Shown here: positions 17,194 to 25,811 of the stretch, in pieces | Numbering within the stretch: position 1 is the stretch's first letter | Layout: the number at the start of each line of letters is the position of its first letter | Source: Truepera sp965215315 | Lineage (GTDB): Bacteria > Deinococcota > Deinococci > Deinococcales > Trueperaceae | Length of the DNA stretch: 64,000 nucleotides | Direction of reading: 5' to 3' | Assembly (NCBI GenBank): GCA_965215315.1 | Contig: CBDCDB010000008.1 | Coordinates: 806,001 to 870,000, forward strand | The notes under the pieces: model-generated | What the model was told of the DNA's origin: nothing | Databases searched by the model: none | The model's input: only the letters and a program-made list of their open reading frames with translations | Translations under genes and position numbers: made by a program

Positions 17194-18521
17194 GCAGCTT
17201 GCTCGTGGGGTACAGCGTCAGCGGTTACGCGCCGCCAAAAGCTAGAGGAAAAGCGTGGGTCGATATACTGAGAAAACGCTTTCCACTCCGGGTAAAACGT
17301 CTGGAACGACGCCGGACTCATCCGCGCGTCCTTCGCCGGATAGACGCGGCCCCCGTGCCCCCGCATCAGCGTATCGAGACCGTTAAGCAGCGCAAACGTC
17401 CGCGCCCCTTCGTTGGGAAAGTCGAGCGCCAGGGTTACGCCGGGGCGCGGGAATGACAACAGCCCCGGTGAGGGGAGGTCGCCGAACATCTTGAGCACCG
17501 CCAAAAACGTCCCCATCTTGGACGCGGCGATACGTTCGAACACCTCTTGAATCAGACCGATGTCACCGTTATAGGGTATGACGAACTGATACTGCAAAAA
17601 TCCGCGAGGGCCGTAGATACGGTTCCAGTCGCCGATCGCGTCGAGCGGATAGAAAAAGCCTTCGTAGTGGCTTCGCTTGGAGACGACTCTGCGCTGCTGT
17701 TTGCCGTAATAGACGGCGTTAAAAGCGTTGACCGTCCAGCTGTTAAGGAGCAGGTTGGGCGCGTCGAAGGGAGCCGTAAATTTGGGGGGTGGGCTGGCAA
17801 TCAGCGGCCCCGGCTCAGCGGCGTGGTTGCCCCGCGAGAAAAGTCCGCGGCCCAGCTTTTTACCCTGAGCAGTGCAGTCCACCCATGCGACGGTATATTC
17901 AAACGCCTCGTCTGAATCTGCCGAAACGGTAAAAAACTCTTCTAAGTTGGCAAATTTGATGCTCTCGTTGTCGATCTGCGCGGTGTTGATCCGCCGAAGT
18001 TTAAGTTCAACCCATAAGATCAGCCCGGTCAGACCGAGCCCGCCGATAGTCGCGCGGAACAGGTCGGCGTTTTGCGTTGGCGTACAGACGAGCTGCGTAC
18101 CGTCGGAGCGCCCAAGTTCAAAGGCGCGCACGTGCCGCCCGAACGTCCCGGCGCGGTGGTGGTTTTTTCCGTGAATATCGTTGGCGACAGCGCCCCCGAG
18201 CGACACGTATTTAGTGCCGGGCGTGACCGGTAAGAAAAATCCCTTGGGCACCGCAAACGCCAGAAGCTGTTCTAGGCTCATGCCCGGTTCTGCGCGGAGC
18301 ACTCCTGTTTTAGAGTCAAAAGCAATCAGCCGTTCGAGCCCGCTTACATCGAGCAGGGTGCCGCCGTCGTTAAGGCACGAATCGCCGTAACTGCGCCCGT
18401 GAGCGTAAGGAAGCAGACTGTTCTCTCCTTCACCCATACTTAGCTTGGCGTCGCCAGACCACTCGAGCCGCTCGACTTTCTGCTGCGCGGACGGAAAATT
18501 TCCCCAAGATTTGTAACTCAT
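17190..18521 (-). CDS. DprE1-like FAD-linked oxidase
   Basis: 443 residues. N-terminal FAD-binding PCMH-type domain with HGRSYGDSCLND (DprE1 reads GLGRSYGD here), KYVSLGGAVANDIHGKNHH, and the C-terminal ALO-type half with FLQYQFVIPY, as in decaprenylphospho-ribose 2-epimerase subunit 1. ATG at 18521 is chosen over the longer TTG because GGAAG precedes it and it overlaps the UbiA stop in the form ATGA. The mycobacterial Cys that reacts with benzothiazinones is not obvious. Together with its two neighbours it would make polyprenyl-phospho-arabinose. Confidence 0.9.
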   Translation of the reverse strand: MSYKSWGNFPSAQQKVERLEWSGDAKLSMGEGENSLLPYAHGRSYGDSCLNDGGTLLDVSGLERLIAFDSKTGVLRAEPGMSLEQLLAFAVPKGFFLPVTPGTKYVSLGGAVANDIHGKNHHRAGTFGRHVRAFELGRSDGTQLVCTPTQNADLFRATIGGLGLTGLILWVELKLRRINTAQIDNESIKFANLEEFFTVSADSDEAFEYTVAWVDCTAQGKKLGRGLFSRGNHAAEPGPLIASPPPKFTAPFDAPNLLLNSWTVNAFNAVYYGKQQRRVVSKRSHYEGFFYPLDAIGDWNRIYGPRGFLQYQFVIPYNGDIGLIQEVFERIAASKMGTFLAVLKMFGDLPSPGLLSFPRPGVTLALDFPNEGARTFALLNGLDTLMRGHGGRVYPAKDARMSPASFQTFYPEWKAFSQYIDPRFSSSFWRRVTADAVPHEQAA

Positions 18522-19978
18522 AACCAACTTCCTGCGGCGACAGCGGCCACAACCGCGGCCAGCACGCCAATCACGTAACTTGTTCGGTCACGGAGGGCAA
18601 AAACCACCGGGTCGTCGTGCATCTCACCGCGCCGGGCTAACAGCCAGACTCGGCTGATCCAGTACACCAGCAAGGGGCAGAGCAGCCACAACACCTCGGG
18701 CGTCCCGTAAAGCTCCCTAACCCCCGGACTGTTGATGTAAAGCGCAACCACCAGCACGGCAATATAACCGCTGGCGACGCCCAAGTCGGCGAGACCCTCC
18801 AGATCGCCGCGCGTGTAACCGCGTGAGCGGAGGGAACTCTCGAGCGGCAATTCCCTCAGTTCGGTAAAGCGTTTGACGTAAGCCAAGCTCAAAAAGAAGA
18901 ACAGTGAGAACGCCAGCAGCCACGGTGAGACGCCGACACCGACCGCCACCCCGCCCGCGACGATCCGAACCGTATAAAGACCAGCCAAGAGCAGCACGTC
19001 CAAAATAGCTTTACGTTTGAAATACAGCGAATACGAAAAGGTCGTAACGAAGTAGAGTGCTAGCACGCCGAGAAACGCAGGCGATAACGCGAGCGCCGCC
19101 GCAACTGCCAAAACCAAGAGCGCTGGGGCGAGAACGAGCCCGAACTTGAGCGGCAGGGTTCCTGCAGCGAAGGGACGAAACCGTTTGCGGGCGTGATGCC
19201 TGTCAGCCTCGAGGTCGAGCAGATCGTTTTGTACGTAGACGGCTGAAGCGCAGAGACCGAAAGCAAAAAAGGCCACGACAGCCGCTAAAACGAGCGGCAG
19301 GTTCGTAACCTGGTGCGCGAGCACCAGCGGCAAGAAGACAAGAACGTTTTTCGCCCACTGGTGCAGGCGCAGCGCAAGAAACAGTCTTCCAGACTTGCGT
19401 TCGTCTTCAAAAACGTGTTCGACGTTTTCCAGTTGTGAAGCGAACTTGCTCCCGCCACCAACTAGGACGGCACTCCGGGCGCGCCGCCACACCTGCAGAT
19501 CGACGGGCGCGTCGCCAGCGTAAGCGAAGGGGCCGCCGCACGCCGCTTCAAGCGCCTGTGTTTTGGCCTCACCGGACAAGTTAGTCGCGCCGTCGCTGGC
19601 AAGTACGGTGTCAAAAATGCCCAGATGATCGGCGATTTGCTGGGCAAACCGCTCATCGGCGGCGGTTGCCAGGATCAGCTTGCGTCCCGCTTTATGCTCG
19701 GCTCGTAAAAACGACAGTAGCGGTTCACGGTACGGTAAACAGGTCACGTCGAGCGTGACGCGTTTGGCAATCTCACGCTTGAGGCGAGCTTTACCCCTGA
19801 GTAACCATAGCGGCAGCATAAGTAAGGCTAGCGGACGCTGTTTTAGCAGCGCCAAGTAGGACTCGAGGAGCAGGTCGGTTTGAACCAGCGTACCGTCGAG
19901 ATCGACCGCTAAAGGAACCGCGACTCGGGCGGGAGCGTGTACAGGAGATACATTTACAGTAGATGAGGTCATAGGCAC
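18518..19978 (-). CDS. HAD phosphatase–UbiA prenyltransferase fusion (DPPR synthase-like)
   Basis: 486 residues, first gene of the operon. Residues about 20-195 are a HAD phosphatase (AVDLDGTLVQTD, later YAGDAPVDLQVW). Residues about 205-486 are a UbiA-type membrane transferase with NDLLDLEADRHHARKRFRP and DRTSY near the C-terminus. In mycobacteria UbiA joins PRPP to decaprenyl phosphate, giving a 5-phosphoribosyl lipid that a separate phosphatase must dephosphorylate. Here the phosphatase could be the fused HAD domain. Start GTG at 19978 or ATG at 19972; both follow a TTAGGTG stretch. Confidence 0.9.
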   Translation of the reverse strand: MPMTSSTVNVSPVHAPARVAVPLAVDLDGTLVQTDLLLESYLALLKQRPLALLMLPLWLLRGKARLKREIAKRVTLDVTCLPYREPLLSFLRAEHKAGRKLILATAADERFAQQIADHLGIFDTVLASDGATNLSGEAKTQALEAACGGPFAYAGDAPVDLQVWRRARSAVLVGGGSKFASQLENVEHVFEDERKSGRLFLALRLHQWAKNVLVFLPLVLAHQVTNLPLVLAAVVAFFAFGLCASAVYVQNDLLDLEADRHHARKRFRPFAAGTLPLKFGLVLAPALLVLAVAAALALSPAFLGVLALYFVTTFSYSLYFKRKAILDVLLLAGLYTVRIVAGGVAVGVGVSPWLLAFSLFFFLSLAYVKRFTELRELPLESSLRSRGYTRGDLEGLADLGVASGYIAVLVVALYINSPGVRELYGTPEVLWLLCPLLVYWISRVWLLARRGEMHDDPVVFALRDRTSYVIGVLAAVVAAVAAGSWL

Positions 19979-20108
19979 CTAACGCTATGAATTTGTACTT
20001 GAGCTTGGCTTAACTTGCGGGGAGGGCCGGTTCAACCCCCATAGTGTGACAGTATATAAGACGCAGTGCTGAAAAAGCAGTGCTCATCTACCCTAGTGAG
20101 GTTTTCTT

Positions 20109-22283
20109 TTGTGTACCAAAAACAGGTCAGCCGGGTCTCTGGTGTTACCGCTCGTACTGGCGGCTCTTTTAGGGATCGGGTTCGCCTTTTACCGCTTCGG
20201 GTTACACGTTCTCGACCCAAGCAACATCGGCTGGTTGCGCGGCGACTCAACCTGGCATTTTTTAGTGTGGCACGTTTTTCGGCGTGAACCCTTCGGATTT
20301 CCGCCCGGCGAGGTCAGCAACTATCTCGCGCCGCTTGGCACGAGCTTAGGCAGCGCCGACGCGCTGCCGCTGCTCGCATTTTTGCTCAAACCCTTTTCGC
20401 CGCTGTTAGGCGCAAACTTTCAGTATCTCGGCCCGTGGCTTTTTTTGTCGTATATGCTGCAAGGCATTTTCGGTTATCTGCTGGCCCAAGTGTTCTGCAA
20501 AAACCGCTGGCTCGCGCTCTTGTTCAGTCTCTTTTTCCCGCTTAGCCCCATTATGATCTTCCGCGCCGGTCACGTCGCGCTCTCCTCACACTGGCTGATT
20601 TTGTTCGCCCTGTGGCACTATTTTGCAACGGCTAAAAGCTGTGAATTTCATAGCCGCAGGTACGCAGCACTCTGGTTTGTCGCCATTTTACTCGGCGGTC
20701 TGGTTCATCCTTATTTGGCAGCGATGGTCTATCCTCTCGCGTTCGTTTCGCTGTGGCGCGAATGGCGCTTCGGACGACTGAGGCTTCCCTACGCACTCGG
20801 CCTGCTGGTCGGGATGTCCGGCGTGCTGGTGCTGGTGTGGTGGCTCGAGGGTCTCCTCAGCGGCGGGCAAGAACTGGCGGCGTGGGGCTTCGATTACTTT
20901 TTTATGAACCTCAACGCGCCTTTCAATCCTCTGGGGCGCTCCAACTTTTTGCCGACGCTCCCGCTCGGCGGCGGGCAGTACGAAGGGTTCGCCTACTTCG
21001 GTCTCGGGATGCTCGTGTTAGGCGTCGCCGCCCTGGTAGTGCTCGTCCGTTCTTTCGGTATCCGAACCCTTCCGTGCGTGCTGAGGCAGTTTTACCGGGC
21101 AGGACACCTCCCGCTGCTCATTTTAGCGTTCGGGTTTTTTCTCTTTTCGCTCGGTAAAACCGTCTCGCTGGGCGACCGGGCGCTGTTCGATTTCGGGATC
21201 TTTGCCAACTTTAAGATACTGGTCTCGAGCTTTCGTGCGCCCGGTCGGTTTTTTTGGCCTGTTTACTACCTGATTTTTACCGGCGTACTCGCCTATCTGG
21301 TAAGGAAGCTGCCCGTAAGAACAGCTACGATCGTCCTTGGGGCGGCGCTCGCTCTGCAGGTTGCCGACCTGAAGATCAACCTGCCTTTTCAGCGAGACGA
21401 GAGGACGTTCTCTGAGCACCTGAGCGACAGTCGCTGGGGAGAACTCGCGTCGCAGTTTGAAACCTTGGCGGTGATTCCAGCGTTTGAACGCACTACAGCC
21501 CACCGGGGCGACTACGCCGAGTTCGTCTATCTGGCTGCTGGAGCGGGCAAAAAAGTCACCACTGGAGCCGTTGCCAGAGACCCGCTGGGACTAGCTGGAG
21601 CCAAACAGCGCCTTCAGGTTGAGGCGCTTCAAGGCCCGCGGAACAAAGGCCGGGTATACATTTTTAGCGCCGTCGCCTTTGCCGAGCGTTACGCGTCCCA
21701 GCTTGCGCCCGGTCTACGCTGCTACACCCTAAACGCCTACGTCGCCTGTTACAGCGACAAAGTCGAAGCTATAGGCGGGTTGGGGCCGGAAATTGACCCC
21801 TCGAGCTACGCTCCGCAGGGTTACCGGCGGGTAAAGCTCGCGGACTACCTCGAGACCTACCGGAATCAGACGATCGTTATCGTGGCAAAAAAAGGGATTG
21901 GTAACCTCTCCAGCCGTGTCAGCCGCCTGCTCTTTAGGGGCGCGAGTACGCCGCCCTTCCCCCGCGACGGGTCATACGCAGCGGTCATCCGTCAGGGTTA
22001 TGTGTCATTTGACACCTCGAGCCCGGACAAAGCGGTGGAAGAAACGTGGCAGGCAGGGGACGTGTTAGGAACCGGGACCGAAGCGCTCGAGGTACCCAAA
22101 AGCTTGAAGGTCTTTTCGGTCGGGATACCGTTAGCTAGAGCCGCCAACGTCACCGTAGACGGTCGCAAACTGCTTGCGTCTCAGCGGGGCCTCAATATCG
22201 TTGTTCTAGACGATAAATTTAGGATCGTTTCAAAGGCAGCTTTCGACACGTTCATTACCGACGAGGCGGTCATCAAAAAGTAG
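20109..22283 (+). CDS. GT-C fold membrane glycosyltransferase (DUF6311-like)
   Basis: 724 residues. About ten to twelve membrane helices in the first 430 residues, then a soluble C-terminal part. The first outer loop holds WLRGDSTWHFLVWHVF and ADALPLLAFLLKPF, and FQYLGPWLFLSYMLQG follows, the pattern of DUF6311 proteins. GT-C enzymes use polyprenyl-phosphate sugars as donors outside the membrane. Encoded divergently from the DprE operon, it is a natural user of its product; this is inference. TTG start at 20109 with GTGAGG 7 nt ahead; no better start is in frame. Confidence 0.8.
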   Translation: MCTKNRSAGSLVLPLVLAALLGIGFAFYRFGLHVLDPSNIGWLRGDSTWHFLVWHVFRREPFGFPPGEVSNYLAPLGTSLGSADALPLLAFLLKPFSPLLGANFQYLGPWLFLSYMLQGIFGYLLAQVFCKNRWLALLFSLFFPLSPIMIFRAGHVALSSHWLILFALWHYFATAKSCEFHSRRYAALWFVAILLGGLVHPYLAAMVYPLAFVSLWREWRFGRLRLPYALGLLVGMSGVLVLVWWLEGLLSGGQELAAWGFDYFFMNLNAPFNPLGRSNFLPTLPLGGGQYEGFAYFGLGMLVLGVAALVVLVRSFGIRTLPCVLRQFYRAGHLPLLILAFGFFLFSLGKTVSLGDRALFDFGIFANFKILVSSFRAPGRFFWPVYYLIFTGVLAYLVRKLPVRTATIVLGAALALQVADLKINLPFQRDERTFSEHLSDSRWGELASQFETLAVIPAFERTTAHRGDYAEFVYLAAGAGKKVTTGAVARDPLGLAGAKQRLQVEALQGPRNKGRVYIFSAVAFAERYASQLAPGLRCYTLNAYVACYSDKVEAIGGLGPEIDPSSYAPQGYRRVKLADYLETYRNQTIVIVAKKGIGNLSSRVSRLLFRGASTPPFPRDGSYAAVIRQGYVSFDTSSPDKAVEETWQAGDVLGTGTEALEVPKSLKVFSVGIPLARAANVTVDGRKLLASQRGLNIVVLDDKFRIVSKAAFDTFITDEAVIKK

Positions 22284-22298
22284 TGAACCCGGCTCCCG

Positions 22299-22304
22299 TA
22301 TGAT
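22299..22304 (+). promoter_or_regulatory. -10 box (TATGAT) of the DUF456 gene
   Basis: TANNNT box 6 nt before ATG 22311 with no Shine–Dalgarno. Confidence 0.55.
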
Positions 22305-22310
22305 GCCCCT

Positions 22311-22807
22311 ATGACGGACGTCTCTACAACCATGCTGATTCTAGCCGGGGTCGTGTTTACCTTACTCTATCTCGTAGGACTTTTGAGCGTCGTGCTGCCC
22401 GCCTTACCGGGCGTGCCGGTCGTCGCTATCGGCGCGCTTTTAGCCGCGTGGATAACGAGGTTTACAGCGCTGACCTTGACAACGGTGCTGATCGTCGCCG
22501 GTCTCGCAGCGCTCGCGTGGCTGCTCGACTACCTCGCTGCTGCTGCTGGCGCTAAGCAGTTCGGCTCGAGTCAGGCCGGACTCTGGGGCAGCATCGTCGG
22601 GTCTATCGTCGGGATTTTTTTCCGCCCTTCGGCTTTATCTTAGGCGCGCTCGTCGGCGCAGTTATCGCTGAAGTGTTTGTCGGACGGCCCTTTTCCGAGG
22701 CGTTTCGGGCCGGTATCGGCGCGTTCGTCGGGACACTCGGCGGTATCGTTGCGAAGGTCGTGATTCTAATTAGTATCGCTTTTGTCGTGTACCCCAAGTT
22801 TTTCTAG
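22311..22807 (+). pseudogene. DUF456 membrane protein with a frameshift at a run of seven T
   Basis: The frame from ATG 22311 codes for the first part of DUF456 (VLPALPGVPVVAIGALLAAW; QAGLWGSIVGSIVGIFF) and then stops at 22643 after a nonsense tail. At the T run 22615-22621 the -1 frame continues correctly as PPFGFILGALVGAVIAE and runs to a stop at 22807. Joined, the two give about 165 residues, normal for the family, with about four to five membrane segments. Either one T was lost, or slippage restores the frame, or the base call is wrong. Start is leaderless. Confidence 0.85.
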
Positions 22808-22874
22808 AGTGACGACTACCGTTTTACGGTACAAATATAGCACTTAAGCAGTTAGAAGCTACTGTAATCACCTC

Positions 22875-22937
22875 AGAATGTGCGTGCTAGACGGTTTAGT
22901 TGAAGGTGAGAGCGTCCGTTCCCAGATGATACCTGCT
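22875..22937 (+). repeat. 63-bp palindromic repeat, copy R4
   Basis: From AGAATGTGCGTGCTAGAC to CCCAGATGATACCTGCT, 63 bp. Same subtype as R3. Confidence 0.9.
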
Positions 22938-23003
22938 ATAGCATTTCCGTAAAAGATTGCTGCGAATAGCATTTCCAAGAAAGACTGCACTAAGTATTGT
23001 CTT

Positions 23004-23066
23004 AGAACGTGTGTGCTGGTCGGCATAACTTAAACTAAGAGCGTTGCTGACCAGATAATACCTGCT
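23004..23066 (+). repeat. 63-bp palindromic repeat, copy R5
   Basis: From AGAACGTGTGTGCTGG to CAGATAATACCTGCT, 63 bp, near-identical to R2. Inner arms CTGGTCGGCA and TTGCTGACCAG. Confidence 0.92.
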
Positions 23067-23099
23067 GGAATATACCCTTAGAAGGCACAGGTCATCGGT

Positions 23100-23158
23100 G
23101 GAATGTGCGTGCTGGTCAGCAAAACCTAAACTGAGAGCGTCCCTGACCAGATGTGCTG
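23100..23158 (+). repeat. 63-bp palindromic repeat, copy R6 (right end shortened)
   Basis: Starts GGAATGTGCGTGCTGG; inner arms CTGGTCAG and CTGACCAG; ends CAGATGTGCTG, lacking the ATACC part. Confidence 0.88.
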
Positions 23159-23183
23159 AAACGCATTCAAGGACTAAAGAAAC

Positions 23184-23936
23184 CTAACGAGCCTGCAATA
23201 ACTGATCAACCAACGCCAGCTGTTCCGGATCGTTGACCCCTAAAATTTCGGTTTCGTCGTCCCCCAAAACAGTCTGGACCGGATAGTTTGCACGCAAGTA
23301 GTGGTCAACTAGATCGGTAATATAATATTCACTCGCAGCGTTATCGTCTCTTAGTTCAGCCGCTAGTGCAAACACGTGGCGGTCGAACACGTATAAACCG
23401 GGGTTGATTTCTTGGATTGCCGCTTCTCCAGGCGTAACGTCTTTTTCCTCGACGATGCGGGCGACACTACCGTCCTCGTTGCGGACGATGCGCCCCATAC
23501 CGTAAGGGTTTTGCATAGTGCAGGTCAGGAGCGTCATCCCGTCGCCCTGAGCGGCTTGCGCCTGAACGAGCCTGCGAAGCGTCGCCGTTCTAAGGAGGGG
23601 TCCGTCACCGTTTAAGACGAGCAAATTACCCGTGAATGCCGTAAATGCCGCTTCGGTTTGTTTGAGCGCCAAACCCGTACCGTAACCCTGCAAAAAGTCT
23701 TGTCGCACGAACGCAACCGGGCGACCGCCGACTTGGTAGCCCCCAAACCGCGCTTCGACCGCTTCAGCTGCGTGTCCGACGACGACGACGGTGGACTCGG
23801 GCTCGAGCGGCCCCACTGCCCGCAAGACATGCTCTAGGAGCGGTCGGCCCGCTGCCTTGTGCAGCACCTTAGGCAGCGGGGAACGCATCCTTTTTCCCTG
23901 TCCTGCTGCTAAAATAACGACCCCCAGCCCGGGCAC
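23184..23936 (-). CDS. GlmU-like uridylyltransferase without the acetyltransferase domain
   Basis: 250 residues. Nucleotidyltransferase fold of GlmU: ILAAGQGKRMRSPLPKVLH, VLNGDGPLL, NPYGMGRIVR, EEKDVTPGEAAIQEINPG and SEYYITD. Full GlmU is about 450 residues with a C-terminal left-handed beta-helix acetyltransferase; here the protein stops at the end of the first domain. It would make UDP-GlcNAc from GlcNAc-1-P, or serve a related sugar. Start GTG at 23936, 4 nt after the lgt stop, so it is probably co-transcribed with lgt. Confidence 0.85.
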   Translation of the reverse strand: MPGLGVVILAAGQGKRMRSPLPKVLHKAAGRPLLEHVLRAVGPLEPESTVVVVGHAAEAVEARFGGYQVGGRPVAFVRQDFLQGYGTGLALKQTEAAFTAFTGNLLVLNGDGPLLRTATLRRLVQAQAAQGDGMTLLTCTMQNPYGMGRIVRNEDGSVARIVEEKDVTPGEAAIQEINPGLYVFDRHVFALAAELRDDNAASEYYITDLVDHYLRANYPVQTVLGDDETEILGVNDPEQLALVDQLLQAR

Positions 23937-23940
23937 GACC

Positions 23941-24861
23941 CTAGCGCCCCCTAGCTTTGCGGGTCAGCGAATCGCGCTTCTCGGGTTGATCGGGGTTTAA
24001 GGTCAGCAAAAAATAAAGCGACACCAAGACCAGCGGAATGCTCACAAGTTGCGTCAGGGTAAAGAGTCCGATACCGGACGCGTTAATGCCTTCACGCAAG
24101 TACACGTCCCAAAAAAGCGGGTTGTTACGAAACGTCTCTTCAAATACCGAGCGCAAAACCGAATACCACAGTACGAACTGCCACCAGACAAACCCCGGCG
24201 CGCGGCTCCGACGGAACGCCCACAACAAGATAAAAATCAGCGCGATACCAATCAGTACACCGTAGCCCTGTGTCAAGTGGACCGGGCCGTAAGCGACTTG
24301 ACCGTTGACGATGACTTCCGGTGAGTTAGCCCAGAGGTCGTCACCGAAGATGAACCGCCCCACTGCGCCGAACGTCTGCGTTCCCGGCTCAGGCCAGGTA
24401 AACCCGATGGGCCAGCCCGTCACGCGCCCGGTCGTGTCCGAACCGTTCATAAAGTTGCCCAGTCGCCCGCCGATCACCCCGAGTGCCCCGACCGGCGTCA
24501 ACACGTCCAGATACGACCACATGTTGAGCCCGTGAATTCGTGAGTAGATCCAAACGGCGACGAAGATACCCAAAACGCCGCCGTGAATGCTGCCGCCGCC
24601 CTGCCAGATAGCAACCGCGCCCCAAGGATTTCCGCCGGGGCCAAAGTACGCTGCCGGACTCGTTAGGACGTAAACGAGACGTGCCCCGATAAGCCCGGAA
24701 ATCACCAGCCAGAGCGTCATATCGAGCAGTTTTTCGGTGTCTAAGTTGCGCTTTTTGGCTTCATAAAGCGTCCAGTTCGAACCGATCAGTACGCCCAGCG
24801 CGATGAGAAAACCGTACCAGCGGAGCGCCAGCGGCCCGAGTTGCAGCATAATAGGATCCAT
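23941..24861 (-). CDS. lgt: Prolipoprotein diacylglyceryl transferase
   Basis: 306 residues, about seven membrane helices. Transfers diacylglycerol from phosphatidylglycerol to the lipobox Cys of prolipoproteins. Family motifs: RWYGFLIALGV, GGGSIHGGVLG and GRLGNFMNGSDTTGRVT with the Asn/Gly signature. ATG 24861 is preferred to the TTG 6 nt upstream because AGAGG lies 6 nt ahead. Its substrates in this window include the LGAC and LTAC lipoproteins near 61-62 kb and the LSAC protein RlpA. Confidence 0.95.
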   Translation of the reverse strand: MDPIMLQLGPLALRWYGFLIALGVLIGSNWTLYEAKKRNLDTEKLLDMTLWLVISGLIGARLVYVLTSPAAYFGPGGNPWGAVAIWQGGGSIHGGVLGIFVAVWIYSRIHGLNMWSYLDVLTPVGALGVIGGRLGNFMNGSDTTGRVTGWPIGFTWPEPGTQTFGAVGRFIFGDDLWANSPEVIVNGQVAYGPVHLTQGYGVLIGIALIFILLWAFRRSRAPGFVWWQFVLWYSVLRSVFEETFRNNPLFWDVYLREGINASGIGLFTLTQLVSIPLVLVSLYFLLTLNPDQPEKRDSLTRKARGR

Positions 24862-25082
24862 AGTCAACCTCTTTCAAACGGCACTTTTACCGTAACCTTA
24901 GCGCCGAGACAAATGCGCTCCAGTATAAGCCAGCGACCTGTGCCAAAGCACCTAACACTATAAAAAACATTGTCGTGAATATACTGAGCGTCAATGTAGC
25001 AGATATACCCCGGCTGAGGGTGTCCCTACAAGCTCAGATCCCTCCGGCACGCTTTTTACGGCGACGGCTCAAACTCGCAAAT

Positions 25083-25580
25083 CTACTGATGCCAATCTTC
25101 GGGGGCATTTTCCTTCTCAGCCTTGAGGGTATCGACAGCGTGAGGGATGACCTCTAAAATCGCCTCTAACGACTCCCTGGCCCCTTTTGAACTGCCCGGC
25201 AGATTGACGATCAATGTTTCTTTCCGCACCCCGACAAGCCCCCGTGACAACGCCGCTTTCGGATTTTTCTTAACCCCTTCGGCCCGCATCACTTCGGCTA
25301 GACCGGGCACTGTAAAGTCCAGTACGGCGCGGGTCGCTTCGGGGGTACGGTCGCGGGGCGCGAGGCCCGTTCCGCCCGTTGTCAGGATAAGCTCGAGGTC
25401 GCCCGAATCAGCCCACACTTTAAGCTGTTCTTGAATCTGCTCGGCCTCGTCCGGAACAATCCGGTACTCAGTTTCGGTAAACCCTTCGCCCAAGAGCGCA
25501 CGAACTTCATCAACGGTTGTGTCGTCGCGTTCTCCTACGGCACCCTTGTCACTCACGGTTAAAATAGCTGTTCGAATCAT
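25083..25580 (-). CDS. mog: MogA/MoaB-type molybdopterin protein
   Basis: 165 residues. Catalyses adenylylation of molybdopterin before molybdenum insertion. Motifs: LTVSDKGAVGERDDTT, LILTTGGTGLAPRDRTPEA and VNLPGSSKGARESLEAI. ATG 25580 is chosen over the longer upstream frame (25613) because TATGCT stands 7 nt before it; the start is probably leaderless. No other molybdenum cofactor gene is near. Confidence 0.93.
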   Translation of the reverse strand: MIRTAILTVSDKGAVGERDDTTVDEVRALLGEGFTETEYRIVPDEAEQIQEQLKVWADSGDLELILTTGGTGLAPRDRTPEATRAVLDFTVPGLAEVMRAEGVKKNPKAALSRGLVGVRKETLIVNLPGSSKGARESLEAILEVIPHAVDTLKAEKENAPEDWHQ

Positions 25581-25587
25581 ACGGGCC

Positions 25588-25593
25588 AGCATA
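25588..25593 (-). promoter_or_regulatory. -10 box (TATGCT) of leaderless mog
   Basis: Minus-strand TANNNT box, 7 nt before the mog ATG. Confidence 0.6.
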
Positions 25594-25811
25594 ACGGTTT
25601 GTCGGTGTAGCAAGGTGGGCGGCTCGAGACTCGTAATGTTGTGGGCTTTCGAGCTGAGCCGGTGTACCCACTGAGTTTGAGCATGTGGCAGTCTCTAGCA
25701 CAACGCGGTACGCTAAAGCGAAACCGAATCGTCTGCTGGAGGGCTTACCAGCACCTTACCGACAAGTCAGGCAAGGCGCAGACACTTCGCAAAGATTTCT
25801 AGGAGGCAAGG

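Larger units (their letters stand above)
22808..23183. other. Gene-free region B: second mosaic of 63-bp repeats
   Basis: No gene is supported. Contains R4, R5 and R6, all on the plus strand, plus the shared blocks at 22836-22862 and 22968-22985 also found in region A in reverse orientation. Confidence 0.85.

Noticed and set aside
15085..23158. CRISPR array
   Set aside because: The 63-bp units are few, irregularly spaced, in both orientations and imperfect; no spacers of constant length and no cas gene.
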